This document shows, piece by piece, positions 13,901 through 28,761 of a stretch of 64,000 nt of DNA. The stretch spans positions 22,611,981 through 22,675,980 of the forward strand of contig OV050032.1 of assembly GCA_920105625.2 (NCBI GenBank), written 5' to 3'. Positions within the stretch are counted from its first letter, which is position 1; every line of letters begins with the position of its first letter. Below the pieces are notes generated by a model that worked only from the letters and a program-made list of their open reading frames with translations, was not told the DNA's origin and ran no database searches. The translations under genes were made by a program, and so were the position numbers. The stretch is from Clusia tigrina (taxonomy: Eukaryota; Arthropoda; Insecta; Diptera; Clusiidae).

Positions 13901-15058
13901 TTTCTCCAATTTTCCTTCACTTTTGTAAATTACTACATTAGCACATACCGAGGTGGCCAAGAAAAGAGCAAAACAAAAATTTTTCCGACAAAATTTTTTG
14001 CTAACGAAATATAATACTACACATTGTTATTCGCACTGGTAGTGTCTGTTAATATTCAATAAGGAGTTGCGCTTTTACACAAATACAAATCTAGCAACTG
14101 CATCAGTGATGTGCGGTCACCAAGTCAGCATGCAAATGCAGGAATATTTTTTCCTCACAAGACTAATCGTAAAATTTCTTTAGACCACCGAAGAAAAAAT
14201 TTGCCTCTATTTGTGGTTTCAATCCTTAGTTAAAAACGATCTGCCATTCATATCGATACTTGACGGATAACATATGACACACATAAACATGGTAACCCGC
14301 ATATAAACATGTCTCAAGTGTTTGGGAAAACTTTCCCATAAGTGACAATCAAGTATTATTTCCAAGTATGTGAGGTATAAATCGACTTGATGGTATGTGC
14401 CGGTAGAGACAATAGATATTATTTTAGGTTAGCATATCTCCCGGTTAGTGTTGCTAGTCTCATAAGGGAAAGGGCGATCTTTACACTTCGCAATTTAGCA
14501 GTTATGAAAACGTAGTCACACGGAGTAACTACACACGCCTACAGATTCTGTCCTTACTCTTATCTGACTAAGCCGGCCTAAGTGACGTCTTTCCTGTAAC
14601 CCTGAAGCTAGCTCAATATGCTGTTTTGTCGCTTTACTTTCTACATGTATTACCTAATTGCTTTTTTGTTAGTCAATATTTCACAAGATTGTCGAACCAT
14701 TTTATGCGCACATGTATATGACATGCACTTTGAAAAATTCCTGACATAGCATATGAAAAGGGAATTAGTGTCCGTGCACATAACAACTGCCAGTCAAACG
14801 AATTCAGCCAGGTTGAGTGAGTAGCATGAGCACTGATTGTGTAATTAATGCAATCAGCTTGCAACCGTCCCTGCTGGGGCTGCATTTCAATTTCTTTGGG
14901 CATATAAGGGTTCCTTTATTTATAACATTTTCCATATCCGCACACACCAATTACAGTAATTGTTTTAAATTGTTCATATGTACTCAGAGACAGAGATAGA
15001 GAGGAGAGATGTATTGAAGTGACTAGAAATTAAAAATAAAATTTTAAACAATCAGAAT

Positions 15059-15059
15059 A

Positions 15060-15142
<83 letters not shown>
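15059..15142. repeat. (TA)n microsatellite
   Basis: About 84 bp of TA dinucleotides inside the Shab intron. Confidence 0.95.
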
Positions 15143-15147
<5 letters not shown>

Positions 15148-16083
15148 TTTGCGCCTAACGAAAGTATGTAGTAAAATGTATGTTACAAGTAGTACGAGTA
15201 TCTAAGAAACAATGCCATTTAAATACGTGTACAGAAGAATACAGTGTAATATGGAGAATTCGCCAAGCGAATGCGGCAACTGTTTAATCCGACGAGTGTG
15301 TGTACGTGTGTGTAAATGCTGGTCAACTGAATTGACTTGACTGGATTGGAATTGACTTGCTTTGGACAGATTCGGTATGGTTTGGTTCGATTTGGCATTG
15401 GATTGTTTGGAATTTTATACGTAACTATGACAGTTCAAGTGCAGAGAAACACATTAAATGGAAAAACCATTTTGCACATTAAAATAATTGGTTTTTGCAT
15501 ATATTTATTTAACATGTTCTCGCTTGTGTCCACATCTACCATGGAGACCACTGTACGCAACCACGCAGTGAATTTGAATTTGAATATTTTGTATGAAAAA
15601 AATTTGTGGGAATAAATTTAAATTTGTTTAGGGTTTTGTAGAAAGTTGAATGCATATTTTTTTTGTTTAACATGCTAAATAATGCTGTTTAGAGATGCAA
15701 ACTTTTTGATATTCGTTTCCTGGCTTTCTTATAAGAGAATTTTATAAAATAACACAAAGTAGCTAAAATCTTAACTAGAAATAGAGTTTTATTATTAAAT
15801 GTTATTATTAATTTACATACAATTTATGTATAAGAAAGAAATTTATGTAGAGGTGTATGGTGGCATTAAATACTATGCTAAGAGATTGAAGAGATCAATT
15901 GATATGGAAATTGTTATGGTCAAATCAGTTGAATTGTTCTGTGTGCATATCGTTCGATTGCTTCAATACCGGCATTAATTACTATTTAAAAGAATATTGA
16001 AGTGTGGTAACTATATTCAGTACGAGTTCTGCAAGGATCACATCAATATTAAACTTTGTTATGAATGATTACCTCGTTGCAGC

Positions 16084-16283
<200 letters not shown>

Positions 16284-17082
16284 ATATAATTAATTCTGTA
16301 GAAGGTCGATATTAATAAAACAGTTAGAAATCTGCTTATTAAAATGTGGTAATAGAAATCTGAGAGAGCAATAAACGTATTTAAGTTGTGAATTTTATCG
16401 AAAATGTAACCATTTTCTCTGCTGACAGAACAGGCCAAATCTTACTCTCAGTCTCGTTATGTCCATATATGCTGGGTCAGTTTTAATAAGAAAGGTTATG
16501 CTTTTGTTGTCCTTTAATTTTGAAATGGGGTATTGTAACATTTGCCAAATTTGCATTCCTGCATGGGTCTGTTGAACAAATTATCCCGTACTTGACAGTT
16601 ACAGCAGGAGTCAAACTTTGTGGCCGGTTAAAAATTCGGACATTCCGTAACAACAAAACAGAATTAATACCCTAGCTTAGTAGATAGGCATCAAGAGTTG
16701 TCGCTAATAGCTCTACATGCAAAAATACATGTACTGCCATAAAAGATTCTTCTATCAATTGTCTTTGAAAGAAAAGGTCTCGCAGTTTTGATATAAAAAA
16801 ACTACTCCAGCAATGGAAGAAGTCTTCCATAATAATATAAATTTTACTTTATTTGTCAGTTAACAAACCACAATTTTCAATTTAGTTATTAAAAGTAGTT
16901 CTGCACAGTAGTCAATTGTTCGAACTGGGATCTGAATTGACTGCAATAGCAAATTGGAATATGTCAGCTTGGAATAATCAAGTTGGAGAACAATTCCGGC
17001 TAGTTTGCAGTCATTGCATAGCACTGGGTCCAGAATTCGCAGAAGACAATTTTATTGCTAGCCGCAAATAAAGTTCACATAG

Positions 17083-17260
17083 TTCTAGATTAGATTATAT
17101 TAGATTGTATAAAGGGTATTCGACACTGCGATCTATTGTGATGAGGATATTCTCATCTATAACTCTTCTGTCAGGAATTTATGTAGTTTGGAGAGATCAA
17201 GTTGATGAATTTTACTTTTATTCAAGATGTATTCTGCAAAATCTCGCAGAGTTGTAACTA
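17083..17260 (-). mobile_element. 3' fragment of a LINE (same family as 59.6 kb)
   Basis: Shares colinear words with 59660-59830: GATCTATTGTG, GATGAGGAT, CTCATCTAT, CTTCTGTCAGG, AATT(C)AT.TA.TTTGGAG.GATC.AGTTGA, and ATTCTCCAAAA / ATTCTGCAAAA. The outer end is a TAGATTA-like repeat (about 17086-17106), in the place of the TAGA repeat tail of the second copy. No coding remnant long enough to read. Confidence 0.55.
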
Positions 17261-20200
17261 AAATGCAAGTTGCCATGTGAAAAGAGCTCAGTAAATTCAG
17301 GCTCTGCTGGCAGGAAATTTCTCTGAATGAGATTAAAGTGCGTACTCACGACATGCATTACTCTGTCTTTTGATAATGATAAGTATCCTTAATGGATTTT
17401 ACACACATTTTGCCTATGTATAATGCTGCAACTGAAAAAGGAAGTATACATAAGGGCCACCATAGACTTCTTTTATAAATTATCTTTGTAAAATTGAATA
17501 AGATATTTTTAGTATCGGTTCAGTTATATTAGAAATCATGTTTATGCATATAATGTATAAAGTATTGCAAAGATTGAGTAAAGATATTCCTTGGTTTTTA
17601 TGTTTGTTGGTTTTTTGTGTGTTTATGGCATTCTGAAGAAAAGTAAAAACTCCTTTTAAAAATTTAAATTAATGAAAAAACAAGAAGAAGTTGTTAAGTA
17701 AAATTTAAGTAAAGTTCATGAAAACTGTTATAGTTGAAAATGTGTTCTTTGAGCAGATATATATGTGGAATTTGAAGGAAAAAAATACATATATGTATAG
17801 ATAAAGATAATTTAGAAAAAAGTGCTTCGAAAGCATTTTTTAAAAATTTATTTTATTTAATTTTTTTTTTTTTTATAACAAAAGAAACTTATATACAGTT
17901 GTAACTTAAATGGACAAATTTTTAGAGAATGTTTTGCTGACGTACTGAAAAGTGGGTTATTCTAGGGTCATATTACTACACAGATTAACTAATTTATGAC
18001 AATTGTGATAATAATAATTTTGGGTTATGCGTTTGAGTAGTTTTGAGCTTGGATTTTTGCGTTTACATATTTAGTAAATACGAGCCATGTACATATGTGC
18101 AAAAGCCTCTAAGCCTCTGTTATGAAAGACGCCAATTGTGTTGGGATTCGAGTAATTTTTGGCCAGAGCTTCATTCCTATGCAATTATATTGAAGGTCTG
18201 GTAAGAAATTTCCACACTTTGCAGCTATGCTAAGAAAGATGGAAATTGTGTTGAGAATTTGTCAGTTTATTGCTAGAGCTCTGCAGCATCTATGAAAGAC
18301 TGGGTTCAGGTTGACAAGCTGCTCGCGGCGAGCCAGATAGTCAATGTCTCTGTTAGGGAACACAGCGGAGACTATGTGAGGACAAAAATTATTTTTTTTA
18401 TAGTTTCTAGGTTTCTGAGGAAGCTTTCATTATAATTGAATTTTACTATATTGATTTTTATTTGATAAACAAACTGTTTAATTTTGCTGGTTTAAAAGTT
18501 TGCAATGCGATTCCCATACTCTTATCACTAACAGTGATTCGATTCTGTTGTTGTACTAGAAATATGACAAGTGATCTAGACGAAAACTGCTGTCAGAACG
18601 TTCTGGAACATGTATACTATGTGAAGATGTAAATATCATCTATCTGCCTGCGTCGATTCGATGTTCGATGTTGTACCTTAAGTAATTATGTAGAAGGATA
18701 TGAGTATAATGCGTACCAGTAACTGAGGCCTTTGACTCGAAGATTAAGAGGAACTTTGAAGTCTATGCTGTGGCCGTGTTTCGAAGAAAGAAGTCACTAC
18801 TGCAATACTGATGTGCTTACACTATGCCAAGGCGGCTAACTCTATCACTTTGTACCCATTATGTTTGTTTTAGTTCATGGCTTCTTCAGTGTTTACTGAT
18901 GTTCAGACTTTTATGTTCATAATTAACCGAAAAATGTTTCTCTTTAGTTGCTTTTACAGACTTTTGCACATATTTACTTCACAAGATTTCTTAGTGCTAA
19001 TAAACAAATCTTGTTTTTATTATTATTGTTGTTGTTGTTGTATAAAAATATATTGCTTGCGCTTTCTGATTGGAACTACTCACTAGCTTTGCCATGCGCG
19101 AGAAATGTAACTTCCGAATTTATTTCATGGTATATCAATAAATTTGTTGGGCATAATTTTAGAATTTTTCATTTATTATGTTTTTTTTGTTTGTTTTATT
19201 ATTTTGTTATGAACTCATGTTTAACGAATAAAAATGCAACCTAATATGGCTATTTTGGCCATGGCTCCTAACAACATAGAACCTGACAGTTCTAATGACA
19301 CCACAGTCAATGCATGCACAGTTCTCAGCATCAGAACGTTGCATTGAAAGGAAAAACCACATACATAAGTATAAAAAGAGGAACAAAATTATATAAAATA
19401 GGGAATAAAGAATAATAACAAAAAACAAAAAAAGAAAGTTAATTGAAAAACGAACTTAGTAGAGTCTAAAATTTAGACAATTACCAGTTAAAGTGCGGTA
19501 TGCATACTAAAGAAAAATTTGAAGCAGTCTGCTACAGAGACTTCTTGTACGCAATAATAGCATTTTGCACTTGAACATTATGCTTAGAACTTGTTAGCAT
19601 GTAGGCACATATGTACAAGGGAATACATAATGCAGCTTTTTATTGCAATAAATTAGGTTTATTTTTTTTTTTTACTTTTATTATTATTGTTGTTTTTTTT
19701 TACTTTGAGAAATATTTGCATGCAATGGCAAAAAATAACAATTTTGGTTTTATTGCTGAACTGAATTTGCATACTTGCATTAAAAAAAATTAAATATTTA
19801 TATACAACTGAACTGTCTCAAATTGCGAACGCTTACAATTTTTTATATTGTACAATAGATTATTATGATGGATGTGATTTATGTGATTTATGTTGAAAAA
19901 TAAATCGTTTCAAAATTGTCCAATTAAGTTACAAAACTCCTTCAGCCATCACTTAAGATGTCATTCTTAATAAAAGTTATAATAATAATACGCTAAATAT
20001 TGACACTTAAATAGCATAGATAGATAGGTAGACCGTGTGTGTGTGTGCGTGTTTGTGTGTGTATGTCACTAAGTCAGTTAGTCAGGGAGTGCTGGAGCGA
20101 GTGAGTGAGTGAGTGAGGTTGTTCGTGTGTACTTGTATGATTGACATTCCAACATGCTTAAATATGTAAACATTCAATTGCAATTATGTGCAAAATTAAT

Positions 20201-22571
20201 TGGAGAAAAATCGTTTTATACAGGCTATAATAATTATACATACATACATACATACATACATAAATACATAGATAAACGTGGCTATTTACAAAGTCAGACT
20301 TAAACAAAGGTAGCGTTACATGGAAAAACACTCAATCAAATTTGACCATTTTTAAAATCGGATAGTTTACAACAATATAACGAAAAGCTGAAATAAATGA
20401 AAAGAAAAAAAGAAAAGAACACAAATAACAATAGAAAAAATAATACAAAAATAAAATGAAAGAAAAGTTTTTGAGAATATATAAACGAAAAATTGAAAGT
20501 ACTACAACGAAATTTTACAAGGGCACACTTTTGCCTATGGTAAGGTAGGAGCGTGCAATACGGTTCGCATACTTTCCTGTACTTGTCTTTCAAAGTAAAA
20601 AGAAAAACAAACAAAATTCGAGACAAACGGCATAGTAGCGAAATTCACTCGCTTATTTGGTGGGAGATTATTATAAGAGCATCGCCAGGGAAATACAAAT
20701 GAAAATACTAACAAAAACAAATATAAAAATAAACATAAAAATAACAAAAATCAAAAAATATAAAAAAAAGAAAAATAATACAAAAAATATATGGAAAGAA
20801 AAGAAAACAAAATTGATCATATCATAAAAAAGAAAGGAAAGAATCATAAATAAACAAATTGGAAAAAAGAAAACTAGCAATTTTTCTTTTAACTGCTTTA
20901 TCATTATGATCATAATCATCATCATCATAATCATCAGCATCATAATCATCATCATCATCAGTGACCTGGCAGGAGATTACAATTTACATTTAAGTATTTC
21001 CATAGCACTAACACATGCATACATCACGGATAGTTAGAACAACAAATAGTATAACATCATCTATATATGTGGATATATCTATATAACAACCGATTGTTGG
21101 GAAAAAATTCAAAATACGAAAATTAAAAACACACAAACAAAAAATTACACACGAAAACCAAAATGAAGGGGAAATAAAATTCAAATTTTCGTAAGGACGA
21201 ATATAGAAACATTGAACACATATGGACAAAAACATTTAAATGGTTTACGTATATACGAGTACGAGTATATATATATAAGGAAACAATTTGAATTGTCTGG
21301 CGACAAATGTATATATTTTTGTAGTATTGTGAAATCAAAAAAATTGGCAAGTTCTGTTAGGGTAACTGAGTTTTTTGTGGTGATTTGGTATTGGTTTTTC
21401 TGTTGAGTTTGAGAGATTTGAAAAAGAATTGTATAATTTTATTAACATTTTCTGTTTAGTGAAATTTTTGCTTTGCATTTTAAATTGGTTCTCATATTAT
21501 TCTTATTTATCAAAAAGGATGTGTTTAGGCGGTATATTAAATGCAAAATTAATATATTTTAAAAGAACAAAAAAAAAAAAAAAACATTGCGGTTAAAACA
21601 GCAAAACACCTCTTTTTGTGTTTATTTAGACATCAAAAATTAAGAGAATATATATTAATACAACTGGCAAGAGCTCTGGAAATTTTTCATGTTCGGAACT
21701 CTTTCAACAGAAATAAAAAAAATTAAATAAATTTGAAATGGCGGGAAAAATACACGTCAGTTATACAGAATATTGCTAATCTTAAAGCAGTGTAGAAAAT
21801 AACTAAAAGTACATTTGAATAGCAATAAGTGGAAATGAGGAAAACCTTAAAGTGGACACACTGGACGAGAGCTGAAATAAGCTAATAGCAATATATAACA
21901 ATAAATAGTAGCATTGTGTTATTTCGGATTAGTGCTCTGTCGGAGAGATTTTCGATCGCTCTCTAGAAAATTCCTTAGAATGTGTTCAAGTAGTTCCGAT
22001 ATTGCCATAGTTCATCAGCGAGAAAGTGAGCACTGCACTTCTATATGCACACACTTTGCATCAATGTCTCTTTTGCGCAATTGAATGTCTGCGAGACTGA
22101 ACTTGAGCTTGGATATATACCACAATCAAATCGATGGGAGGCTCGAGACTCGGAACGCAAAGTTTCACTTCGGGATCTGTTTTGCATAAGTCTACTGCCA
22201 GCCTAATAATAAAGGACAGTGCGATTGGACGAGTATTGTAAGGATTTGATCGTTAAGTTCCTTTGGGTAATTTGTTAATCAATTGCAACTTAACTATTTT
22301 AACCAGTTACTTGCATTTTTGGAGAGAGAATATGTTATGAAGTACATAAACTCAAATCACAACAAAGTTTTTTGCTGTACGAGTACAACGCTGGTCGTTA
22401 ATCAGTTAAACTTTAAGTATCAAATAAGGAACTATCTAAGTGCCTGTATAGAGGAATGACTGACTTCTTTATGTGCAGATTTTATTTAGTATATTATTAT
22501 ATGTGAATATATTAAATTTATAATAAAATTATAAGCTTAATGAAGTGATCGTAAAGAGGAGCGTCAGCTCT

Positions 22572-22850
22572 GCACCCTGCAGTCAATTTGTAAACTTTTA
22601 TGAAAAGGTAACTTGTTCTATCTTTGTTGTCGAAGTAACTAGTTACATGCTAGCGGTGAACATTCTATGGTCAGGAACGGTGACCTGAACATATTTTGAG
22701 CAAAATCACCCTGCAGTAAATGTGCCAACCTGTGCGAAAGGTTAACTTTTCCATCTCTGTTCTCAAAGCAACTAGTTACGTACTAGGTATATGTAAGGTT
22801 GTGCCGAAGATTCTTTGGCCAGGCACGGTGATATGATCATATTTTGAGCA
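22572..22850. repeat. Diverged tandem duplication, unit about 140 bp
   Basis: Unit 1 (22572-22706) and unit 2 (22707-22850) share, in the same order, CACCCTGCAGT.AAT, AAGGTTAACTT / AAGGTAACTT, a CAACTAGTTAC / TAACTAGTTAC core, ATTCT.TGG.CAGG.ACGGTGA and CATATTTTGAGCA. They differ by scattered substitutions and small indels, so the duplication is old. No ORF is shared. Confidence 0.7.
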
Positions 22851-25427
22851 TTACCCCACCCCATATAGGACAAGAGGCGTTCCGTTTCAAATCAACTTTT
22901 GCACAGTAGAATTCTGTGGTTATCAGTCATTGCAAAAAACAACCAAGGACAATTAAATACAACGTTTCTTGTCTAGTTGGGTACTAGTTGTACATACAGA
23001 AATATAGAGACAGGCTTTTTGAAAAGCAATTGTGAGATTTGTACTTACAAACATATTATTTTATACCTTCGCATAATTCTCATATGGAATAACAAATAAC
23101 TGCCCGTTAAGGATCCACTAGACACTGGTAGTTGAGTAAATAAAATATTCGAGATGAGTTTAGTGAACGAAGAGAGTGAATAATAATTATTGGGTTCCGC
23201 TCGGCTTTCAAAATGTATTTTATCGGGATATTTATGCTCTACTGAATATCCTGAAACGGAACTACTGATTGATGTAGAATGAGTGATGTTTCTAGTTAGC
23301 AACTAAGTTGCAATTTATTGCAGGGATGCTAAGGGTAGTTGTGTATCTCAACGAGTTCGCTGACTTGTCGTAGAGAAATGCAGTTCTGACTTACATATGC
23401 ATATAAATTCTAGGTATTTGTTGTTACAATTTTTGCTATAAGTACGTACGTGCTTTACTGAAATACATTCTACACCTGTACTCTTACGTACGGGTACGTG
23501 CATGTAGTTATGTATAAACAGCTGCGAGTGGTTGTGATTGAGATTAAGTGTAAATTATAGATTTGGGGAACTGAATATATTAGCATGTACTCTAGTTACT
23601 ACTATATTTGTATGCGATATTTCTATACTCGTATTAGCAACATTTGGATATTTCATTAGTGTACTCTTCGCGTTTTGAGTATAATTTACACGTTAATGGT
23701 GAACGCAACATGGCATTATACAAATGGTGAAATTTATATAATGTCTGAGCTAATTCTGAGTGTAAACTGGCAAACAATTTTGTAAGAAAAATAAAAATTT
23801 GTGAAATATTCGCATGAAAAATTATTGGAGATGTCCCCAAATATGTTGTAACTATTTCCATTTCCATTTTCGGCGCACGCGTCAGGCAAAGATAAACTGT
23901 AAGCGAAACAAATGTAGTGAAAGTGACAAATCTGTAAGCAGCCGCGAAGAGAGAGGTTTAGTGTTCAAGCGTTGTTTTATATACAAGACAATTATAATAA
24001 CTGTACATGAAGCATAGGGGGCGGCATTAATAAGCATTATTTACAAATGCGGTAGAGAGATACGCTTAGGTGGATCGAATAGTGAGAGAGGAGGGAGAGG
24101 CGCGCGCACACTCCAACTTAAGGGACCTTGACTTGCGTCATTAAGCAAGTTTTGTCACATTGTTCTGGTTGTGGTTATTGTTGGTGTGGCTTAAATGTAT
24201 CGCAATTATACATATTTGCTTTTCTTTATTATTATTATAGTGAGAAATTTGTTTGGTTATAATTTGGTGAAATTGGCATTTGGTTAATTGAAAATGGAAA
24301 TGTATTACAACACAAATTTGGCCACTTCTCCCCAGAGATCTTTTATTTTTTCATTTATATCGAGGATTTCTACAACACACCTGCCGCCTGGTCATATCGC
24401 TTATTGCCCATTCCCAAACATGGTTATTTTTACGGTACATGGTCATATCGCTTATACTGTGTGTGTGTGATTATTTAAAGAATTACATAAATTCATTCAT
24501 TAGTTGTACAAGCAATTTCTGCATTGCTCTTAGTTGATTAATCATTTATATAATTGTACATTGGGCGTTACTTAGGCTAAAAAGGACTCTTGCATAAGTG
24601 ATTATTAAAAGAGAGAATACTAAAAAGACTAGAAAAATATGCATAGATTAAGTTGAAATTAAAATACAAGTATGATATATAAAATGTAAGTGGTGAAAGG
24701 ATACAAAAAGAAATAATAATAAACATTGGAAAACATAAAAGCATATAATATAAAAATAACAAAAATAAATAAGAAAATTAAATAAGAAAAATATAGTATT
24801 TCAACTCAATAATTTTCAAGTATTGCAGTTAAGAACATATTTGAAAATATTACTTTTTTGTGATTAAAACTAAAATTAACACAAAATAAATAAATAAATA
24901 TTTGTTTACAATTAAGGAATTTATAAATAAAGTTGAAATAGTTTTGCACTTTGCTGTACTTTTTGATTGGGAAGGTGTTGGTGTGTCGCCAATGTACACA
25001 AGAGTGTAACGATATTGCGAGAATAATATTTTATCAACGGGTCGTTCATTCAACATGACGATTGTGTGGATACCAGGAAGGGTGATTTTTCCAAACTGCA
25101 TTTAAACTAAGGTCCATCTTTTTATTTAAATAAAGTACAATATTTTAATACAGATACACCGTTGACAGATAACAAATTGTCCCCTATGAAAATACACCGA
25201 AATAATTAACTGTTTAGGTTTATTCTAAATACCAAGTTGAATTTCATGAGTGTATCCGCTTCAGCCGTGTTCCTGAGGTCAATGCGGTTAGCCATGAAAC
25301 GGACCGAGGGTCATTAGTTGTCCACAGTAATACCGAGCGATACAATACTCAGTAGTTACTTTAAAATATTTCATATACTGTTTGTATACTACGAGTATCA
25401 GATACTAAGACACACTCTGAGTTAGTA

Positions 25428-25556
25428 ATGTAGCACTAGGTTAGGTTAATGTGGCAGCCAGTCCAAGGACCAGCTCACTCAGACCACCATGGGTCCATTG
25501 TGATACCACCGCGCCACAACGCACCTCCGATTCACTTGTCGAACCATGTAGCACTA
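25428..25556 (-). mobile_element. 107-bp SINE-like element with an 11-bp target duplication
   Basis: The core at 25439-25545 is flanked by perfect 11-bp direct repeats ATGTAGCACTA (25428-25438 and 25546-25556). Read on the minus strand, it contains a tRNA box A-like word TGGCGCGGTGG and ends in ATTAACCTAACC. A CCTAA-type tail plus a target duplication of this length is what target-primed reverse transcription leaves. No box B was seen after box A, so the copy may be truncated or belong to another short-element class. Confidence 0.65.
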
Positions 25557-28500
25557 AACGTGACGATTAATAAACTCACAGAGACCCTGAATAATTTTTA
25601 AAAACTATGTGTTTAGTTTTCTATATTTGTATGGACCCCAACTGACTGTGGAGACTATGTGATAAACGCTACAAGGCTTTATGAGATTAAACGATTTTGA
25701 AGAATCCTACGAGTTGTCGCTATATGTTATATATACTTTTTTGGAACTATGAATGTAATTCTCGTGCCTTATTTTGCTTGCAAGTAAACCGCAAACGAAA
25801 TTGAGATGAGACTTCGTTAAGTGCATTTATATAGCCAGAAATTTACAGATCAGAGCTCTTTTAAGGGCACACTTTTTTGCATTTTGGAACCACTGGAATC
25901 ATAACCAAAAGTTTAGAATGGCTCCTAAAAGTCGCTTTTCAGTAAGTCGGAATGTTTCATTCAACTCGCTGTGCGTTTGATAGCAAGGTGCATTACTTGA
26001 ATAGTTTAAAAAATAGTATAGTGCCTTATAAAAGAATGCCACCCCATTCAACTTTCTAATGCTCTGTTGAAAAATGAGAGCGAATGGAAAAACTGTCATG
26101 GAACAGCACACGGACGTCTTTCGTATTTTCTGTCAGTCTTAGCTCCTGATAGGATATTGCGACAATGTATATTACTCAATAATGTGTGGATCAGCTCAGC
26201 CGCTACTTCTGTCTAGTCGGGGTTCGATCGGTTCGAGTTTTGCATACGAAATACGAGAGTTGTCACTTCCTTTTCAGTTTAATCGATGTAAATCCACCAT
26301 TTGGTTAATATGGTTGGATTCACCAAAGTGTCTGTTAGGAGAGGTGATTTCCAACATGGCTCAGTAAATTTGCAACTACACCATAATCATGCTGAATGAA
26401 CGATCACCGCCTGGTGAAGTAACTTTCCCTTGAGAACCAAGTTTATGAGGAATCTAATTTAGTCAGTGCATATTGTTCGAAATTACGGGTTTGATTCCTT
26501 TCTTCAGTATTGAAAAATAATTTTTGTGATTGGTGATAATTGTAGTTGCCCTTGTTTTTTGTTTTCTTTGATTGTCACCGTCTACTTTTGGTGCTTCTCG
26601 CCCAACACAAAAGATACAAACATCTGGAAAGGTGGCCATTGTTAAAGGATGGGATTGTAGAAGGTACCACTTATCGTACAAAATAGTGTTACAACATTCA
26701 AGTAGCTAAACGTCATAACGATCTAAAAATGTTAATTTAATTAATAGCAAAAGTTAGGTCATCGAAACATTTACGATTTACGACTTACAATTTACGACTA
26801 AGACAATATCAATATCAATATGAAAAAATGGTTCTCAATAAACTGCTCACTCCATCGACAACAAAAACAAATCATAATAATACGACTAAAAATACTATTT
26901 GCTATTTACAGCGGCGCCATTCAGCAGTTGCTCGAGTTGTTAAGCTTCTGCATTTGCTGCTAGTTGCAAGTTGCAATGATTGCGGCTGCTCACAATCAGC
27001 ATTGAAATGGCTTTTTTGCTTTCATAATATTTCTTTAATAGAAAGTATCGCACACCAAACAACAAAGCTGGAAACATCAATTTAATAATATTTTTGTTCA
27101 GTTCCTTTCGGTTTTTTCTTTAAAAAAACACCTTTTTTTTGCTTAAGTAATAAATTTACGAATAATTTGCAAAAAAGAGTAATTAAAGAAACTTACTTAA
27201 TAGATAGAAGAGTGTATTTTTTGTGAGTAAGGCATTTTGTACAGCGTTTCCCTGAATCCTTGATATGTAAATATGTGTAAAGAAATATTGTTCAGATTTT
27301 TACACCATTGCAGTGAGCAAGAGTCAAACTTTGCAATACAGTTTTGCTAAAGTGCTTTAAAAAATTCATGTTTTTCTGTGATTAATTTAACAGTGATGTG
27401 GTTTTGTTAAAATTCACTGCCACGAATTATGATTTTAATCTAAGTACAAGCAATGGATCGTAGTTGTTTGAAGAGAAGTGGGCTAATTGCTCTAGCAGAG
27501 GTATGCTGTTCATAAATGGTAAATTGTGATATGGTAAAAAAATCATAGGAAACGTGTGATCAGAAGTACCCCACATCTTGTAAACAAGCTCACAATTCCC
27601 TACAATTTGAAGGTATCTTCTCTACTAAAATGATGATTTTAAGCCAATTACACAATCATTCATACGAACTTGTATGGAGTTCGACTCATAAAAAAAAGCA
27701 CAGTCCGGCCATCCCGAAAAGGAAGATCAGTAAAGATCCGATAAGAACAGGGAACTGCCGTACCGTATATTCTGAAACGGTTGTGCTGGGAATTGCTGAT
27801 TGTACACATAACGGACTGCAGAAACGATTTCCTCATTTGATCGCGATGGCCCTTTTCTATAAGGGTTTGTTAGGATTTTTGTGAGGAGCCTGAAAGGGAC
27901 CGTAGTAAGAATACCATGTGGATCCTTATGAGGTTCTGTAATTTTTATATTCAATCAGGTAATAAAGTGGTCTGTAGCAGATCACTACAGAAATCATCGG
28001 TTGAAAGCACATACATTGTGCGAATTTCGTATTTCTACATGCAAAGAAGATGTGAAGGCTGCGAAAATGTCATGTTGCAGTCAAATGAATAACTTTTAAG
28101 TTGTGTTCCGATTGAGGCTGTATTTGAAAAATATTTGTAGAAGAAGAGGAATGTGAAATATTGCTCTGTCTTCGCTCATAGTACAAAACTCATATTGTGT
28201 AGCGGATTAATAGATCATGTGACTAAAGTTAACATTTCGGAATTAAGCTCATCAAATATGCAACTAAACTATGGGTCCTCATTAGTATGAGATTGTCTTC
28301 TTTAACCAAACCTCAGTTAAGCAGATATATATACATATACGAGTATATATTTTTTTTTGTTTGGGTTTTCTGTTATTATAATTTTTTAGATAACAGTTTG
28401 GTCTTTGGCAGACACCGAATTCCGTACTTTACAAGTGGCAATGAAGAGTTCCGCAATATTTTGAACTTTTTAACAAAACCACACTAGTCTGCGCATTGTG

Positions 28501-28761
28501 ACATTTGCATACCAATTGCTGAATATAGTGTAAACATTTATATAAATTTATATAAAGAACTGAAAACATAAACAAAGGATATAAAACTAATGTAATTCCC
28601 GAAATGTAAGTTTTAAGAAATAATTTTTTTTTATAAATATTGTCAACTAAAAACTAAGGGAAAAAGAATTATACAGAAAATAATATATAACAAAAGGAAC
28701 TAAAATATGAAATGAACTAACCACATCGAATTGCGTCGAGAATTTTCACAATCGGACTTAC

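Noticed and set aside
28717..28761. Extension of the Shab T1 exon to the stop at 28717
   Set aside because: The GTAAGT donor at 28761 and the match of the spliced R-V junction to fly Shab show these codons are intronic.
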